A stretch of 64,000 bases of DNA. Origin: Streptomyces finlayi. GTDB taxonomy: Bacteria > Actinomycetota > Actinomycetes > Streptomycetales > Streptomycetaceae. Numbering within the stretch: position 1 is the first letter of the stretch; every line of letters starts with the position of its first letter. The notes beneath the pieces are model-generated. The model had not been told where the DNA came from. It searched no databases and saw only the letters and a program-made list of their open reading frames with translations. This document shows positions 23,800 through 32,029 of this stretch, piece after piece. The DNA lies in the NCBI RefSeq assembly GCF_014216315.1, contig NZ_CP045702.1:186001-250000 (forward strand), given 5' to 3'. Position numbers and translations under genes: made by a program.

Positions 23800-24196
23800 A
23801 TGAAGGCAGCAGTGGTGAAGGTCCTCGGAGCGCCCTTGGTGATCGACCCGGCTACGGTGCTCCAGCGGCACGGCGGCGCCCACGCCGTCCTCTCCCTGGC
23901 CGTGAACGATGACGCTCTGGCGACAGGGCTCGCCGGCCTGCCACGTGGCGGCAAGCTGGTCCTGGTCGCCCTCCCCGCGGACGGGGCCGTCGAGGTGCCC
24001 GTCTTCTCCACCGTGCTGGGTGGGATCTCCGTGATCGGCTCGATCGGGCACACGCCAGGACCTTGCGGAGGTGTTCCAGTTGCATGCCGCCGGACGTACG
24101 CGCGTGGTCTACGAGGCCCGCCCGCTGTCGTCCGTCAACGAGTGCGTCGACGTACTCGACGGCCGGGTCACCGCCCGCGTCGTCCTCGAGATGTGA
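23800..24196 (+). pseudogene. Zinc alcohol dehydrogenase with internal deletion and frameshift
   Basis: The frame opens with an alcohol dehydrogenase N-terminus (MKAAVVKVLGAPLVID) and jumps at once to the C-terminal NAD-domain part (LSLAVNDDALATGLAGLPRG, GGKLVLVALPADG, GGISVIGSI). About 200 residues with both zinc sites and the nucleotide motif are gone. Near 24050 the frame shifts. The other frame gives the expected family end (TRQDLAEVFQLHAAGRTRVV ... GRVTARVVLEM) up to TGA at 24194-24196. It is clearly a pseudogene. The ATG keeps the position of a DosR-box-regulated gene. Confidence 0.8.
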
Positions 24197-24315
24197 CTCT
24201 TCGGTCTCACCGTCGAGTGTCCCGCTGAGAAGCGGGGACGTGAGCACCGGACATCACGGTGGCAGTCGGCATGAGCGATTGGTGAAACCCGCGCGAAAGA
24301 GTGGAGTTGAGAACC

Positions 24316-24996
24316 GTGGTCAGGAATCGGACCGTTGGAGAACTGATGACCAGCGAGGTGGTGCAGGCGCACCCGGACACCCCCTTCGAGGAGTTGGCCC
24401 GGCTGCTCGATGCCCACCGGATCAGCGGCCTGCCGGTGGTGGACCGTGACGACAAGGTCATGGGCGTGGTGTCCCAATCCGACCTCACCAAGCGACAGGC
24501 GGCTCGCGGCGGGCCCGGGACCGCCCGGCATCGAATCCTGCGAACGGTGAGAGGAATGGCCCACGTCGGCCGTGCTCCGGTCCCTGCCGTCACAGCCTGC
24601 GAGGTCATGACGAGTCCAGCGGTCACCGTGCATCCCGAACAGCGCGTGGTGGACGCCGCACGCATCATGGAACGCCGCCACATCGACCGGCTGCCCGTGG
24701 TGGACGAGGAGGACCGGCTCATAGGCATCACCACACGCCGTGACCTCCTGCGCGTCTTCCTGCGCACCGACGAAGAGATTCGGTCGGACGTCTTGGACAC
24801 GGCAGCCCTCCATCGCCCCGCGCAAGGCGTCGCCGACCAGCTGCGTATCGATGTCCACGACGGGGTGGTCACCATGGCGGGTCGACTCCCGCCTGATACC
24901 GACACCTCAGGCCTGATCCGTGCAGCGTGGCGAGTGGACGGTGTGGTCGGTGTGGTGAACCGGCTGGCAGAGACTCTCCCGACACGGAAGACGTAG
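24316..24996 (+). CDS. CBS-pair protein with C-terminal BON-like domain
   Basis: A 226-residue protein with two CBS domains: the first about 1-60 (VGELMTSEVVQAHPDTPFEE ... DKVMGVVSQSDL), the second about 90-150 (CEVMTSPAVTVHPEQRVVDA ... DRLIGITTRRDLLRVF). The tail (about 160-220; VADQLRIDVHDGVVTMAGRL ... VDGVVGVVNRL) resembles a BON domain. CBS pairs sense adenine nucleotides or related ligands, and similar proteins are members of actinobacterial hypoxia regulons. The GTG at 24316, nine bases after GGAG, is preferred; a GTG at 24301 is possible. I see no clear DosR-like box upstream. Confidence 0.88.
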   Translation: MVRNRTVGELMTSEVVQAHPDTPFEELARLLDAHRISGLPVVDRDDKVMGVVSQSDLTKRQAARGGPGTARHRILRTVRGMAHVGRAPVPAVTACEVMTSPAVTVHPEQRVVDAARIMERRHIDRLPVVDEEDRLIGITTRRDLLRVFLRTDEEIRSDVLDTAALHRPAQGVADQLRIDVHDGVVTMAGRLPPDTDTSGLIRAAWRVDGVVGVVNRLAETLPTRKT

Positions 24997-25316
24997 TTGT
25001 CTGAGCCAGCGGATTCTTCCAAATGGTCCGCGAGGCGCGGGAGATGGAGCTCATGCGCGGTGAGCAGCCGCGGCCGGTCTTTCAGGTGGGTGTGCTCGTG
25101 AGACCCTCGACCAGGAACGTGAGCCTTCTCGGATGGCCGGTAACGGCTGCGGCGTACAGACCTGCCCCTCCTCGACCTTCCAGTCCAGGTAACGCCTGCT
25201 GGGCGGGAGAGAGCGTCTGTCTTCCGGTCAGTCGTCCTTCCGGTACTTGATCGCCATCACCCCGAGCCCCCCTCCGGCCAGGGCCATGGTGCCTCCGATG
25301 GCGACGACGATCCATC
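24997..25316. other. Intergenic region, no gene supported
   Basis: This 320-bp stretch has only short frames without family matches. The - strand bears a membrane-like tail (RWIVVAIGGTMALAGGGLGV, then MAIKYRKDD) ending at 25228, with no start codon or ribosome binding site. It may be the end of a lost membrane-protein gene. Confidence 0.4.
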
Positions 25317-25661
25317 TCAGGCGCCGCCGGCCTCGACGAGGTCCGGCTCGCACGTCCGCAGCCCTGTGACGTAGTTGAGCTGCGGTCCGTAACCGGCGAA
25401 GGTCGCCGACATGCCGGGCTCGATGACCCGGCACGGGGCTGCCTGGCCGTCGGTGTACTCGACCGTGACGGCGGCGGTGACGTCGCAGCTGTTGACGACC
25501 GTGCTGTAACGCCGGCCCGAGTAGTGCTGCACGCACTCCGGAGCCGCGGCGGTGGCCGCCACGGCGGACGGGGCGGCGGCCAAGGCCATCAGGACGCTGG
25601 CCACGGCTGCGGCGACGAGGGCGACGAGGTGCGATGCGCGTGCCGTAAGAGAGAGGTTCAT
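25317..25661 (-). CDS. Secreted tendamistat-like (alpha-amylase inhibitor family) protein
   Basis: A 114-residue exported protein. Residues 1-36 form a signal peptide (MNLSLTARASHLVALVAAAV ... ALAAAPSAVAA). The mature part has the fold signature of Streptomyces alpha-amylase inhibitors (tendamistat, Pfam A_amylase_inhib). Four cysteines at 43, 59, 77 and 104 match the two disulfides (spacing 16 and 27 against 16 and 28 in tendamistat), with CVQHYSGRRYS, VTVEYTDGQAAPC and EPGMSATFAGYG in register. The inhibitory Trp-Arg-Tyr triplet is Arg50-Arg51-Tyr52 here, so amylase inhibition is doubtful. The ATG at 25661 is chosen; 25670 is also possible. Confidence 0.8.
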   Translation of the reverse strand: MNLSLTARASHLVALVAAAVASVLMALAAAPSAVAATAAAPECVQHYSGRRYSTVVNSCDVTAAVTVEYTDGQAAPCRVIEPGMSATFAGYGPQLNYVTGLRTCEPDLVEAGGA

Positions 25662-25689
25662 GTCCGGCATCTTCAAGGCACGCGGCAGC

Positions 25690-25915
25690 CTTGCGCAGAC
25701 GAGTCTCGGCGTCGATGACGATCTGGCGATTGGTGGAGTGCCGGCAGTTCTTCGACCACTCGGAGATCTCGTGGTCGCGGGTGGGGACCATGGCGCCGCC
25801 CATGATGGGCCCCGCACCCCTCGTGGAATCTCTTGCGGGGCTGGAGTGCGAACAGTGGAGCGAGACGGTCGATGATGCGGTCCACAGCGGAGCTCCGGCG
25901 AAAGAACTCAGACAC
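25690..25915 (-). mobile_element. IS5-family transposase remnant
   Basis: Two - strand frames together read as the middle of an IS5-type transposase: VDRIIDRLAPLFALQPRKRF (25817-25910) and, after a frameshift near 25815, VPTRDHEISEWSKN, then HSTNRQIVIDAETRL. The rest of the transposase and its ends are missing. It fills the gap between the tendamistat-like gene and the GYD gene. Confidence 0.7.
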
Positions 25916-26005
25916 GGCGACCAGGCACAGCTGGGATCACCCGCGAATGACCACACCTGGGCGAACCACTCACCTCGTCACCCGAGAACGCGGCAGCCTG
26001 AACCG

Positions 26006-26332
26006 CTACGAGCCCGGCGCCCGGTACCGGACTCGTTCGGCTTTGCGCAGGGCATCCATGGTTTCGTCGACCGTCAGGAGGACTGTCGTCTCGAACGAGC
26101 TGAGCGCGCCGCCTCCACTGATCGCCAGCGCAACCGCGGCCATGGACACGTTGTCGGGGGCCTCCCACAGGTTGTAGCCGTCGTGCGTGCCGAAGGCGTA
26201 CCAGAAGCCGTGGAGCTTCCCGCCGACGGACTCGATGTACGCCTGAGCGGCCTTTGCGCGGTCCTCGGGGTGGGCGGTCAGCCTCGCCCACGTCTCCGGC
26301 GTGTAGCTGAACCTCGATAGATAGAGCGGCAT
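26006..26332 (-). CDS. GYD-domain protein
   Basis: A 108-residue protein, MPLYLSRFSYTPETWARLTA, with the GYD-domain hallmark GTHDGYNLWEAPDNVSMAAV and the preceding YIESVGGKLHGFWYAFG. This small ferredoxin-like-fold family has no assigned function. Two adjacent ATG codons exist; the second (26332) has the better spacing, six bases, from GGGAG. It stands alone between a transposase scar and a long gap. Confidence 0.85.
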   Translation of the reverse strand: MPLYLSRFSYTPETWARLTAHPEDRAKAAQAYIESVGGKLHGFWYAFGTHDGYNLWEAPDNVSMAAVALAISGGGALSSFETTVLLTVDETMDALRKAERVRYRAPGS

Positions 26333-26894
26333 CATGTCTCCCTTTCGTTCCACCGAAGGATGCCCCCGCGGGGCGGGGAACGCGCCGGATGCGGCCCGCG
26401 TGTCCCCCAAACGGCTGGGGACAACGACCGGCATGGGCACATGCCGGTCGGTGAGCAACCCACCCGGGCGCGCTGTCCCTGCTTTTCGTACCCGGTGGCT
26501 GATACGTCCGCGTACGGTCCGGTACGCGTGTCCACTACCGGTCCCACCCTGCCCGCGCGTGCGAGCTACTTCGTCTCACAGCCCGAGAACGCGTCAGCCC
26601 TGCATCACTGGGGCATGCCGTGCGCGGCAAGAGCTCCGGCGGCACCATCCTGCCTGCCTCCACGGAGGCGGGTGCGTACCGGGGCGACGAACCAGGTGCC
26701 GCCCGGCAAGAAGTCGGTGGCGCCCACGCCCCGCCAGGTATTCGCGGCGCCGGCGACTGGCACTTACAACTGCCTTATTTCAGTCACCAGTTACTCCAGC
26801 GGCGTCCATCGCGGTCGCCGGGGCGACGTTTCAACTGCCGCTGAACGGTGAGCCGAGTAGGAGCGCATTCCACGCTCATACCGCAGGAGGATTC
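26333..26894. other. Intergenic region upstream of the WhiB-like gene
   Basis: This 562-bp stretch has no supported gene. It contains one clear inverted repeat, CGCGTAC (26509-26515) and GTACGCG (26522-26528) around a 6-base centre, which could be an operator. Otherwise I see nothing in it. Confidence 0.5.
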
Positions 26895-27152
26895 ATGGAC
26901 GACTGGCGTGCATCCGCGGCCTGTCAGAACGCCGACCCCGACCTCTTCTTCCCGGTCGGGACCGGCGCCCCCGCTCTCATCCAGGCCGAGGAAGCGAAAG
27001 AGGTCTGCCTGCGCTGCCCCGTGCGCGAGGCGTGTCTCAGGTGGGCCATGGAGGACTCCCGCCAGGTGACGGGAGTGTGGGGCGGCCTGGACGAGGACGA
27101 ACGGCGCGCTCGGAAGCGGCGGCTGCGGCGCCGGACGAGCGAGGTGCGCTGA
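26895..27152 (+). CDS. WhiB-like iron-sulfur transcription factor
   Basis: An 85-residue Wbl protein. Four cysteines at 10, 38, 41 and 47 (C-x27-C-x2-C-x5-C) would hold a [4Fe-4S] cluster. GVWGG at 60-64 is the family beta-turn, and the basic tail (RRARKRRLRRR) binds DNA. The ATG follows AGGAGG. Wbl proteins act with the principal sigma factor and respond to O2 and NO, fitting the neighbourhood. It is not one of the canonical short WhiB/WhiD types I can name. Confidence 0.93.
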   Translation: MDDWRASAACQNADPDLFFPVGTGAPALIQAEEAKEVCLRCPVREACLRWAMEDSRQVTGVWGGLDEDERRARKRRLRRRTSEVR

Positions 27153-27442
27153 GCCCGGCGTGGGCTCCGGGACACACTCGCAGCCCACGTAGCGGTCGGC
27201 GGCGGCCACAGCCGGCCACCAGGTCCGCTGCCCCGAGTCGAGGACGAGGCCGCGACGAGGAACCCCGTGCCGCGGATCGCCTGTCCGCTGTTCACCGCAG
27301 CGGGCCGGCAGCGAGTCGGCAGCGGGTCTCATACGTCCGCCCCAGTGAACAGGAGTCCGGCCCCGGCGCGGCCGGAAGGCGGGAACCGCATTCAGCTGGT
27401 TGTCTGAAAACCTCAACGCCTGACTCCTCAAGGAGCACCACT

Positions 27443-28021
27443 GTGTCACCACAGCGTCCACAGATTTCCTACACCGTGCCGGGCATGACCACGGAGGTCG
27501 GCCGTGAGGTCATCGCCCTGCTGCAGATGCGCCTGCACTCGCTGAATGATCTGGGCCTGACCCTCAAGCACATCCACTGGAACGTCGTCGGGCCGCATTT
27601 CATCGCCGTGCACGAAATGCTCGACCCACAGGTCGATCAGGTCCGCTCCATGGCGGACGACCTGGCCGAGCGCATCTCCACCCTGGGCGGCGAACCGCAG
27701 GGCACACCGGGCGCCCTGGTCGCCGACCGTGCGTGGAACGACTACTCGATCGGCAGAGCCGAAGCCATCGAACACCTCGGCGCCCTCAACCTCGTGTACA
27801 CCGAGGTCATCAAGGACCACCGGGCCGCGATGCAGGCAACCGAGGAATCCGACCCCGTAACGCAGGACATGCTCATCGAGCAGCTCCGCGGGCTGGAACT
27901 CTTCCAGTGGTTCGTCCGCGCGCACCTCGAGTCCAGCATCGGACAACTCAGCACCGCCGGCGCCTCGACCGAAACCGCTGCCGCGTCCCAGGCAGGCGAC
28001 CGGGCACGCACCCAGCCCTGA
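27443..28021 (+). CDS. dps: Dps-family mini-ferritin
   Basis: A 192-residue Dps protein, which stores iron and shields DNA as a dodecamer. The ferroxidase motif is visible in LKHIHWNVVGPHFIAVHEML, then DPQVDQVRSMADDLAERI. It also has the helix ELFQWFVRAHLESS and a disordered C-terminal tail rich in Ala, Thr and Ser. The GTG at 27443, eight bases after AAGGAG, is used; the frame extends upstream without any sign of coding. It is a stress protein in keeping with the adjoining island, but no DosR-like box is seen upstream. Confidence 0.92.
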   Translation: MSPQRPQISYTVPGMTTEVGREVIALLQMRLHSLNDLGLTLKHIHWNVVGPHFIAVHEMLDPQVDQVRSMADDLAERISTLGGEPQGTPGALVADRAWNDYSIGRAEAIEHLGALNLVYTEVIKDHRAAMQATEESDPVTQDMLIEQLRGLELFQWFVRAHLESSIGQLSTAGASTETAAASQAGDRARTQP

Positions 28022-28318
28022 CCCACGAGGAGCAGACGCCGCCTCCCGCGACGGCTCACGCCGGGGGATGGCTGCGCGTCGCTCCCGCTCGCGAGGTCTG
28101 CCGTTGCTCCGCACGCCACTCCAACGGCGCACACGCACGGCCGCTTCCCGCTCCCGGCTGTTCAGACACCATGGCTCGGTCCAGGAGCCGGTCGGGCGCG
28201 GGCCGGCCCCCGCTCGGACTCCGGCAGGGCTTCGCGCCGGGCAGCCGCGAGTGCATCCGGATCCCGGCCGCGGCCGAAACAGATGTCATGCAAGGCATGA
28301 AGATCGAAGGGGCTTCCC

Positions 28319-29488
28319 GTGCCTGATATGCGAACGAAGCGCGCCGGCGCGGTCGGACCTGCCGGCGACCGCGAAGTACCGCGCACCGCTGTCGAGGCGA
28401 CCGTCACGGTCGACGACGTTCTCGCGGAGTACCTCGGCGTACGGCTGCGCGAGGCACACGACGTGGACGACGTGTTCGCGGGAGAGGTCGCGCGCCGGGT
28501 CGCCGCTTTCGTCCAGCAAGGCGGCAGGCGGTTCCGGACCGCCTTCTTGTGGTGCGGATGGCGGGCCGTACACGGCGAAGGCGACCCCGGAACCCTGCTG
28601 CGGGTCGGGGCCGCCCTCGAACTTCTGCAGGGGTGCGCGCTCATGCACGACGACGTCATGGACGGCTCGCCGGTGCGCCGGGGTGCGCCGGCTGTGCACG
28701 CCGACTTCGCCCGGATGCACCGCGCCGGCGAAATGATCGGAGCGCCCGAGACGTACGCGACCGCGGCTGCCGTGCTCGCAGGCGATCTGGCTCTGGCGTG
28801 GGCCGACGACCTGCTCACCGACACCGCACTCGGTTCACGGCACGGACGACGACTGCATGACGAGTGGCAGGCGATGCGCTGCGAGATGGTGGCCGGGCAG
28901 TACCTGGACATGCGTGCCCAGGCGACCGGCTCGTCCGCCGTGGACGGCGCCGTGCGGATCGCCACCTTGAAGAGCGCTCTCTACACGGTGGAACGGCCGC
29001 TCGCCATGGGCGCCGCACTGGCCGGTGCCGACGGCCCGGCGCTGCGGGCTCTGCGGTCCGCCGGCCGGTGTGCGGGTCTGGCCTTCCAGCTCAGGGACGA
29101 TCTGCTGGGCACGTTCGGCGACCCGGCGGTGACGGGCAAGCCCGCGGACGAGGACCTGCGGGGGCGGAAGCTCACCTATCTCCTCGCGGTCGCCGTGCGG
29201 CTCGCCTCCTCGTCGGACGATGCCGAGGCGATCGCCGCCCTCGGACCGGGCGATGTCGCACGTTCCGACGCCGAGGTCGCACGGATGCGCGCCGCCGTGG
29301 AACGCACGGGTGCACGCGCCGTGGTGGAGGCCGAGATCGCCGCTCTCTCCGCCCAGAGCCTGCGCCACTTCGAAGCCACCGGAGCGGATCGGCATGCCCT
29401 TCAGGAATTTGCCTCGCTGGTGGAAAGGGCCGCCGTCACCGCGCCGGACAAGCACACCTCGTGGGCCGGAAACAGGGAGACCGTGTGA
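28319..29488 (+). CDS. crtE: Geranylgeranyl diphosphate synthase
   Basis: A 389-residue trans-isoprenyl diphosphate synthase that makes geranylgeranyl diphosphate for carotenoids. The first aspartate-rich motif is MHDDVMDGSPVRRG and the second is FQLRDDLLGTFGD; GKPADEDLRGRKLTYL follows as in the family. The start is GTG at 28319 behind GAAGGGG. The stop overlaps crtI as GTGA, so crtE-crtI-crtB and the Rieske gene form one operon. By homology with S. griseus and S. coelicolor, it should be transcribed from a LitS-dependent promoter in light. Confidence 0.95.
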   Translation: MPDMRTKRAGAVGPAGDREVPRTAVEATVTVDDVLAEYLGVRLREAHDVDDVFAGEVARRVAAFVQQGGRRFRTAFLWCGWRAVHGEGDPGTLLRVGAALELLQGCALMHDDVMDGSPVRRGAPAVHADFARMHRAGEMIGAPETYATAAAVLAGDLALAWADDLLTDTALGSRHGRRLHDEWQAMRCEMVAGQYLDMRAQATGSSAVDGAVRIATLKSALYTVERPLAMGAALAGADGPALRALRSAGRCAGLAFQLRDDLLGTFGDPAVTGKPADEDLRGRKLTYLLAVAVRLASSSDDAEAIAALGPGDVARSDAEVARMRAAVERTGARAVVEAEIAALSAQSLRHFEATGADRHALQEFASLVERAAVTAPDKHTSWAGNRETV

Positions 29489-31047
29489 AAACCGTGCCCG
29501 GGTCCACGGATCACGTGGTGGTGGTCGGCGCCGGTCTGTCCGGCCTGGCCGCCACCTTGCATGTGCTCGGCTCCGGCCGCCAGGTGACCGTGGTCGAGCG
29601 GGGCGCCGGACCGGGCGGCCGTGCCGGCCGGATCGAGTTCGGCGGGTACCTGGCGGATTCCGGCCCGACCGTCCTGACCATGCCCCATCTGGCGGACGAG
29701 GCCTTCGCCGCCGTGGGCGACAGCCTGTACCGGCGGGTGGAACTCATCGAGCTGCACCCGGCCTACCGGGCGCGCTTCGCCGACGGCACCCAGGTGGACG
29801 TGCACACGGACGGGGACGCCATGGAGGAAGAGGTACGGCGCTTCGCGGGCGCCGCCGAGGCCGCGGGGTACCGGAGGCTGCGCGGCTGGCTGCATCAGTT
29901 GTACCGAGCCCAGATGCGGCGGTTCATCGACACGAACTTCGACTCCCCCTTCCAGCTCCTCCACCCGGATCTGGCCCGGCTGGCCGCCTTGGGCGGCTTC
30001 GGGCGACTGGATCCGCAGATCGGCAGGTTCCTCTCCGACGAGCGACTGCGCAGGGTGTTCTCCTTCCAGGCGCTGTACGCCGGGGTGACACCGGCCCGGG
30101 CGCTCGCCGCCTACGCCGTCATCGCCTTCATGGACACGGTGGCGGGGGTCTACTACCCCCGGGGCGGCGTGCACGCGCTGCCCCGCGCCATGGCGGACGC
30201 GGCCGGTGACGCCGGGGGCCGGTTCCGCTGGTCGGCCGAGGTGACCGAACTGGAGCGCTCCGCCGGACGCGTACGGGCCGTGCACCTGGCGTCCGGCGAG
30301 CGGATCGCATGCGACGCGGTGATCCTGACACCAGATCTGCCCGTGGTGCACCGCCTCCTGGGGCGGGCCCCGCGACGCCCCGTACGGCTGCGCCACTCCC
30401 CCTCCGCGGTGATCCTCCACGCTGGTACGGACCGCACCTGGCCCGAGCTCGCGCATCACACGATCTCCTTCGGCGCCGCCTGGGAGCGCACCTTCGACGA
30501 ACTGACACGCACCGGACAGCTGATGAGTGATCCGTCGCTGCTGATCACCAGGCCGACCACGCACGACCCTGGACTCTCGCCGGAGGGGAAGCACCTGCAC
30601 TACGTCCTGGCTCCGTGCCCGAACACCACCACCGGGCCGTCGGCCGATGCCTGGCACGACCTGGGCCCGCGCTACCGCGACAGTCTCGTGACCGAGCTGG
30701 AACGCCGGGGGCTGAACGGATTCGGCGACTCCGTCGACCGTGAGCTGCTGGTGACGCCGATGGACTGGACGGCTCAGGGGCATGCGGCGGGCACACCGTT
30801 CTCCGTGTCCCACACCTTCGCCCAGACCGGCCCGTTCCGGCCGCGCAATCTTGTGCGCGGATGGGACAACGTCGTCCTGGCCGGGTGCGGGACGACGCCC
30901 GGGGTGGGCGTGCCCACCGTCCTCATCAGCGGAAAGCTCGCCGCGGCCCGCATCACCGGCCTTCCCCGCCCGGTGCGGACAGGACCGGCAGCCCCGAATC
31001 GGACCGTCGTGGCATCCAGGAAGGGCAGCGCCCATGACCCGTCGTGA
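29485..31047 (+). CDS. crtI: Phytoene desaturase
   Basis: A 520-residue FAD-dependent phytoene desaturase (phytoene to lycopene). The N-terminal dinucleotide motif is VVVVGAGLSGLAATLHVLGS, followed by ERGAGPGGRAGRI. The substrate domain has the conserved YPRGGVHALPRAMADA. The C-terminal FAD loop is VVLAGCGTTPGVGVPTVLIS. The GTG at 29485 overlaps the crtE stop, and the end overlaps crtB by 14 bp. Confidence 0.95.
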   Translation: MKTVPGSTDHVVVVGAGLSGLAATLHVLGSGRQVTVVERGAGPGGRAGRIEFGGYLADSGPTVLTMPHLADEAFAAVGDSLYRRVELIELHPAYRARFADGTQVDVHTDGDAMEEEVRRFAGAAEAAGYRRLRGWLHQLYRAQMRRFIDTNFDSPFQLLHPDLARLAALGGFGRLDPQIGRFLSDERLRRVFSFQALYAGVTPARALAAYAVIAFMDTVAGVYYPRGGVHALPRAMADAAGDAGGRFRWSAEVTELERSAGRVRAVHLASGERIACDAVILTPDLPVVHRLLGRAPRRPVRLRHSPSAVILHAGTDRTWPELAHHTISFGAAWERTFDELTRTGQLMSDPSLLITRPTTHDPGLSPEGKHLHYVLAPCPNTTTGPSADAWHDLGPRYRDSLVTELERRGLNGFGDSVDRELLVTPMDWTAQGHAAGTPFSVSHTFAQTGPFRPRNLVRGWDNVVLAGCGTTPGVGVPTVLISGKLAAARITGLPRPVRTGPAAPNRTVVASRKGSAHDPS

Positions 31048-32029
31048 GCTGGATGCCGCGGGCATCACCGATCCAGGCCTTCGCGCGGCCTACGCGACCT
31101 GCCGACAGCTCAACGCCCGTTATGGCAGGACCTACTTCCTTTCGACCCGTCTGCTGCCGGTCGAACGACGCTGCGCGGTCCACGCCCTCTACGGGTTCGC
31201 CCGCTGGGCGGACGACATCGTCGACGACCTCGACCGCCGGGAGACGCCGGAGCAACGTGACCGGCTGCTGAAGCAGTTGGAGAGCGACCTCGCGCACGGG
31301 CTGCGAACGGGCAGCGGGACGGAGCCCGTGGTGCGGGCAGTGGCGGACACGGCGGGGCGGTACGACATCGCTCCGTGGCTGTTCACCGACTTCATGGCCT
31401 CCATGCGCAGCGATCTGAGCGCCACCGACTATGCGACGTACCCCGATCTGCGCGCGTACATGCACGGTTCGGCCGCGGTGATCGGGCTGCAGATGCTGCC
31501 GGTGCTCGGGACGGTGGTCGCCCGCGAGGAGGCCGCACCGCACGCGGCGGCCCTCGGCGTCGCGTTCCAGCTCACGAACTTCCTGCGCGATGTGGGCGAG
31601 GACCTGGACCGGGGGCGCGTCTATCTGCCGGCGGATCTGCTCGCCGCTCACGGGGTGGACCGGCCGATGCTGGAGTGGAGCCGTCGCACGGGCCGGCCGG
31701 ATCCGCGCATCCGCGCCGCCTTGATGGCGGCCGACGCGATGACCCGGGCGGAGTACCGGGAGGCGGAACCGGGCATCAGGATGCTCGACCCGCGGGTGAG
31801 GCCCTGCATCCGCACGGCCTACACGCTGTACGGCGGCATCCTGGACGCGATCGCCGACGACGGGTACCCGGTGCTGCACCGCCGGTGCGTTGTTCCGCGT
31901 CGCCGCAGGGCTCGGACGGCTGCCGCCGGACTCGTACGCATCCTGGGCGCCCGGGTCCGTACCCGGTCGCCCGCCCCAGCCGTTCCCGTGCGCGGTCCGG
32001 TACCTCAAGGGGAGGAGCACAGCCGATGA
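31034..32029 (+). CDS. crtB: Phytoene synthase
   Basis: A 331-residue squalene/phytoene synthase joining two geranylgeranyl diphosphates. Both Asp-rich motifs are present, FARWADDIVDDLDRR and LRDVGEDLDRGRVYLP, along with YFLSTRLLP and VHALYGFAR. The ATG at 31034 lies within the end of crtI and the stop overlaps the next gene as ATGA, showing tight coupling. The C-terminal 40 residues are a basic, low-complexity tail. Confidence 0.95.
   Translation: MTRRELDAAGITDPGLRAAYATCRQLNARYGRTYFLSTRLLPVERRCAVHALYGFARWADDIVDDLDRRETPEQRDRLLKQLESDLAHGLRTGSGTEPVVRAVADTAGRYDIAPWLFTDFMASMRSDLSATDYATYPDLRAYMHGSAAVIGLQMLPVLGTVVAREEAAPHAAALGVAFQLTNFLRDVGEDLDRGRVYLPADLLAAHGVDRPMLEWSRRTGRPDPRIRAALMAADAMTRAEYREAEPGIRMLDPRVRPCIRTAYTLYGGILDAIADDGYPVLHRRCVVPRRRRARTAAAGLVRILGARVRTRSPAPAVPVRGPVPQGEEHSR

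Noticed and set aside
23283..24053. A 256-codon - strand frame as a single gene
   Set aside because: Its first 95 codons are antisense to the broken alcohol dehydrogenase; only residues ~126-198 match GAPDH, and then the frame shifts.
25228..25316. Small membrane gene ending MAIKYRKDD
   Set aside because: No start codon with a ribosome binding site, and the frame overlaps the end of the tendamistat-like gene; noted only as a possible remnant.
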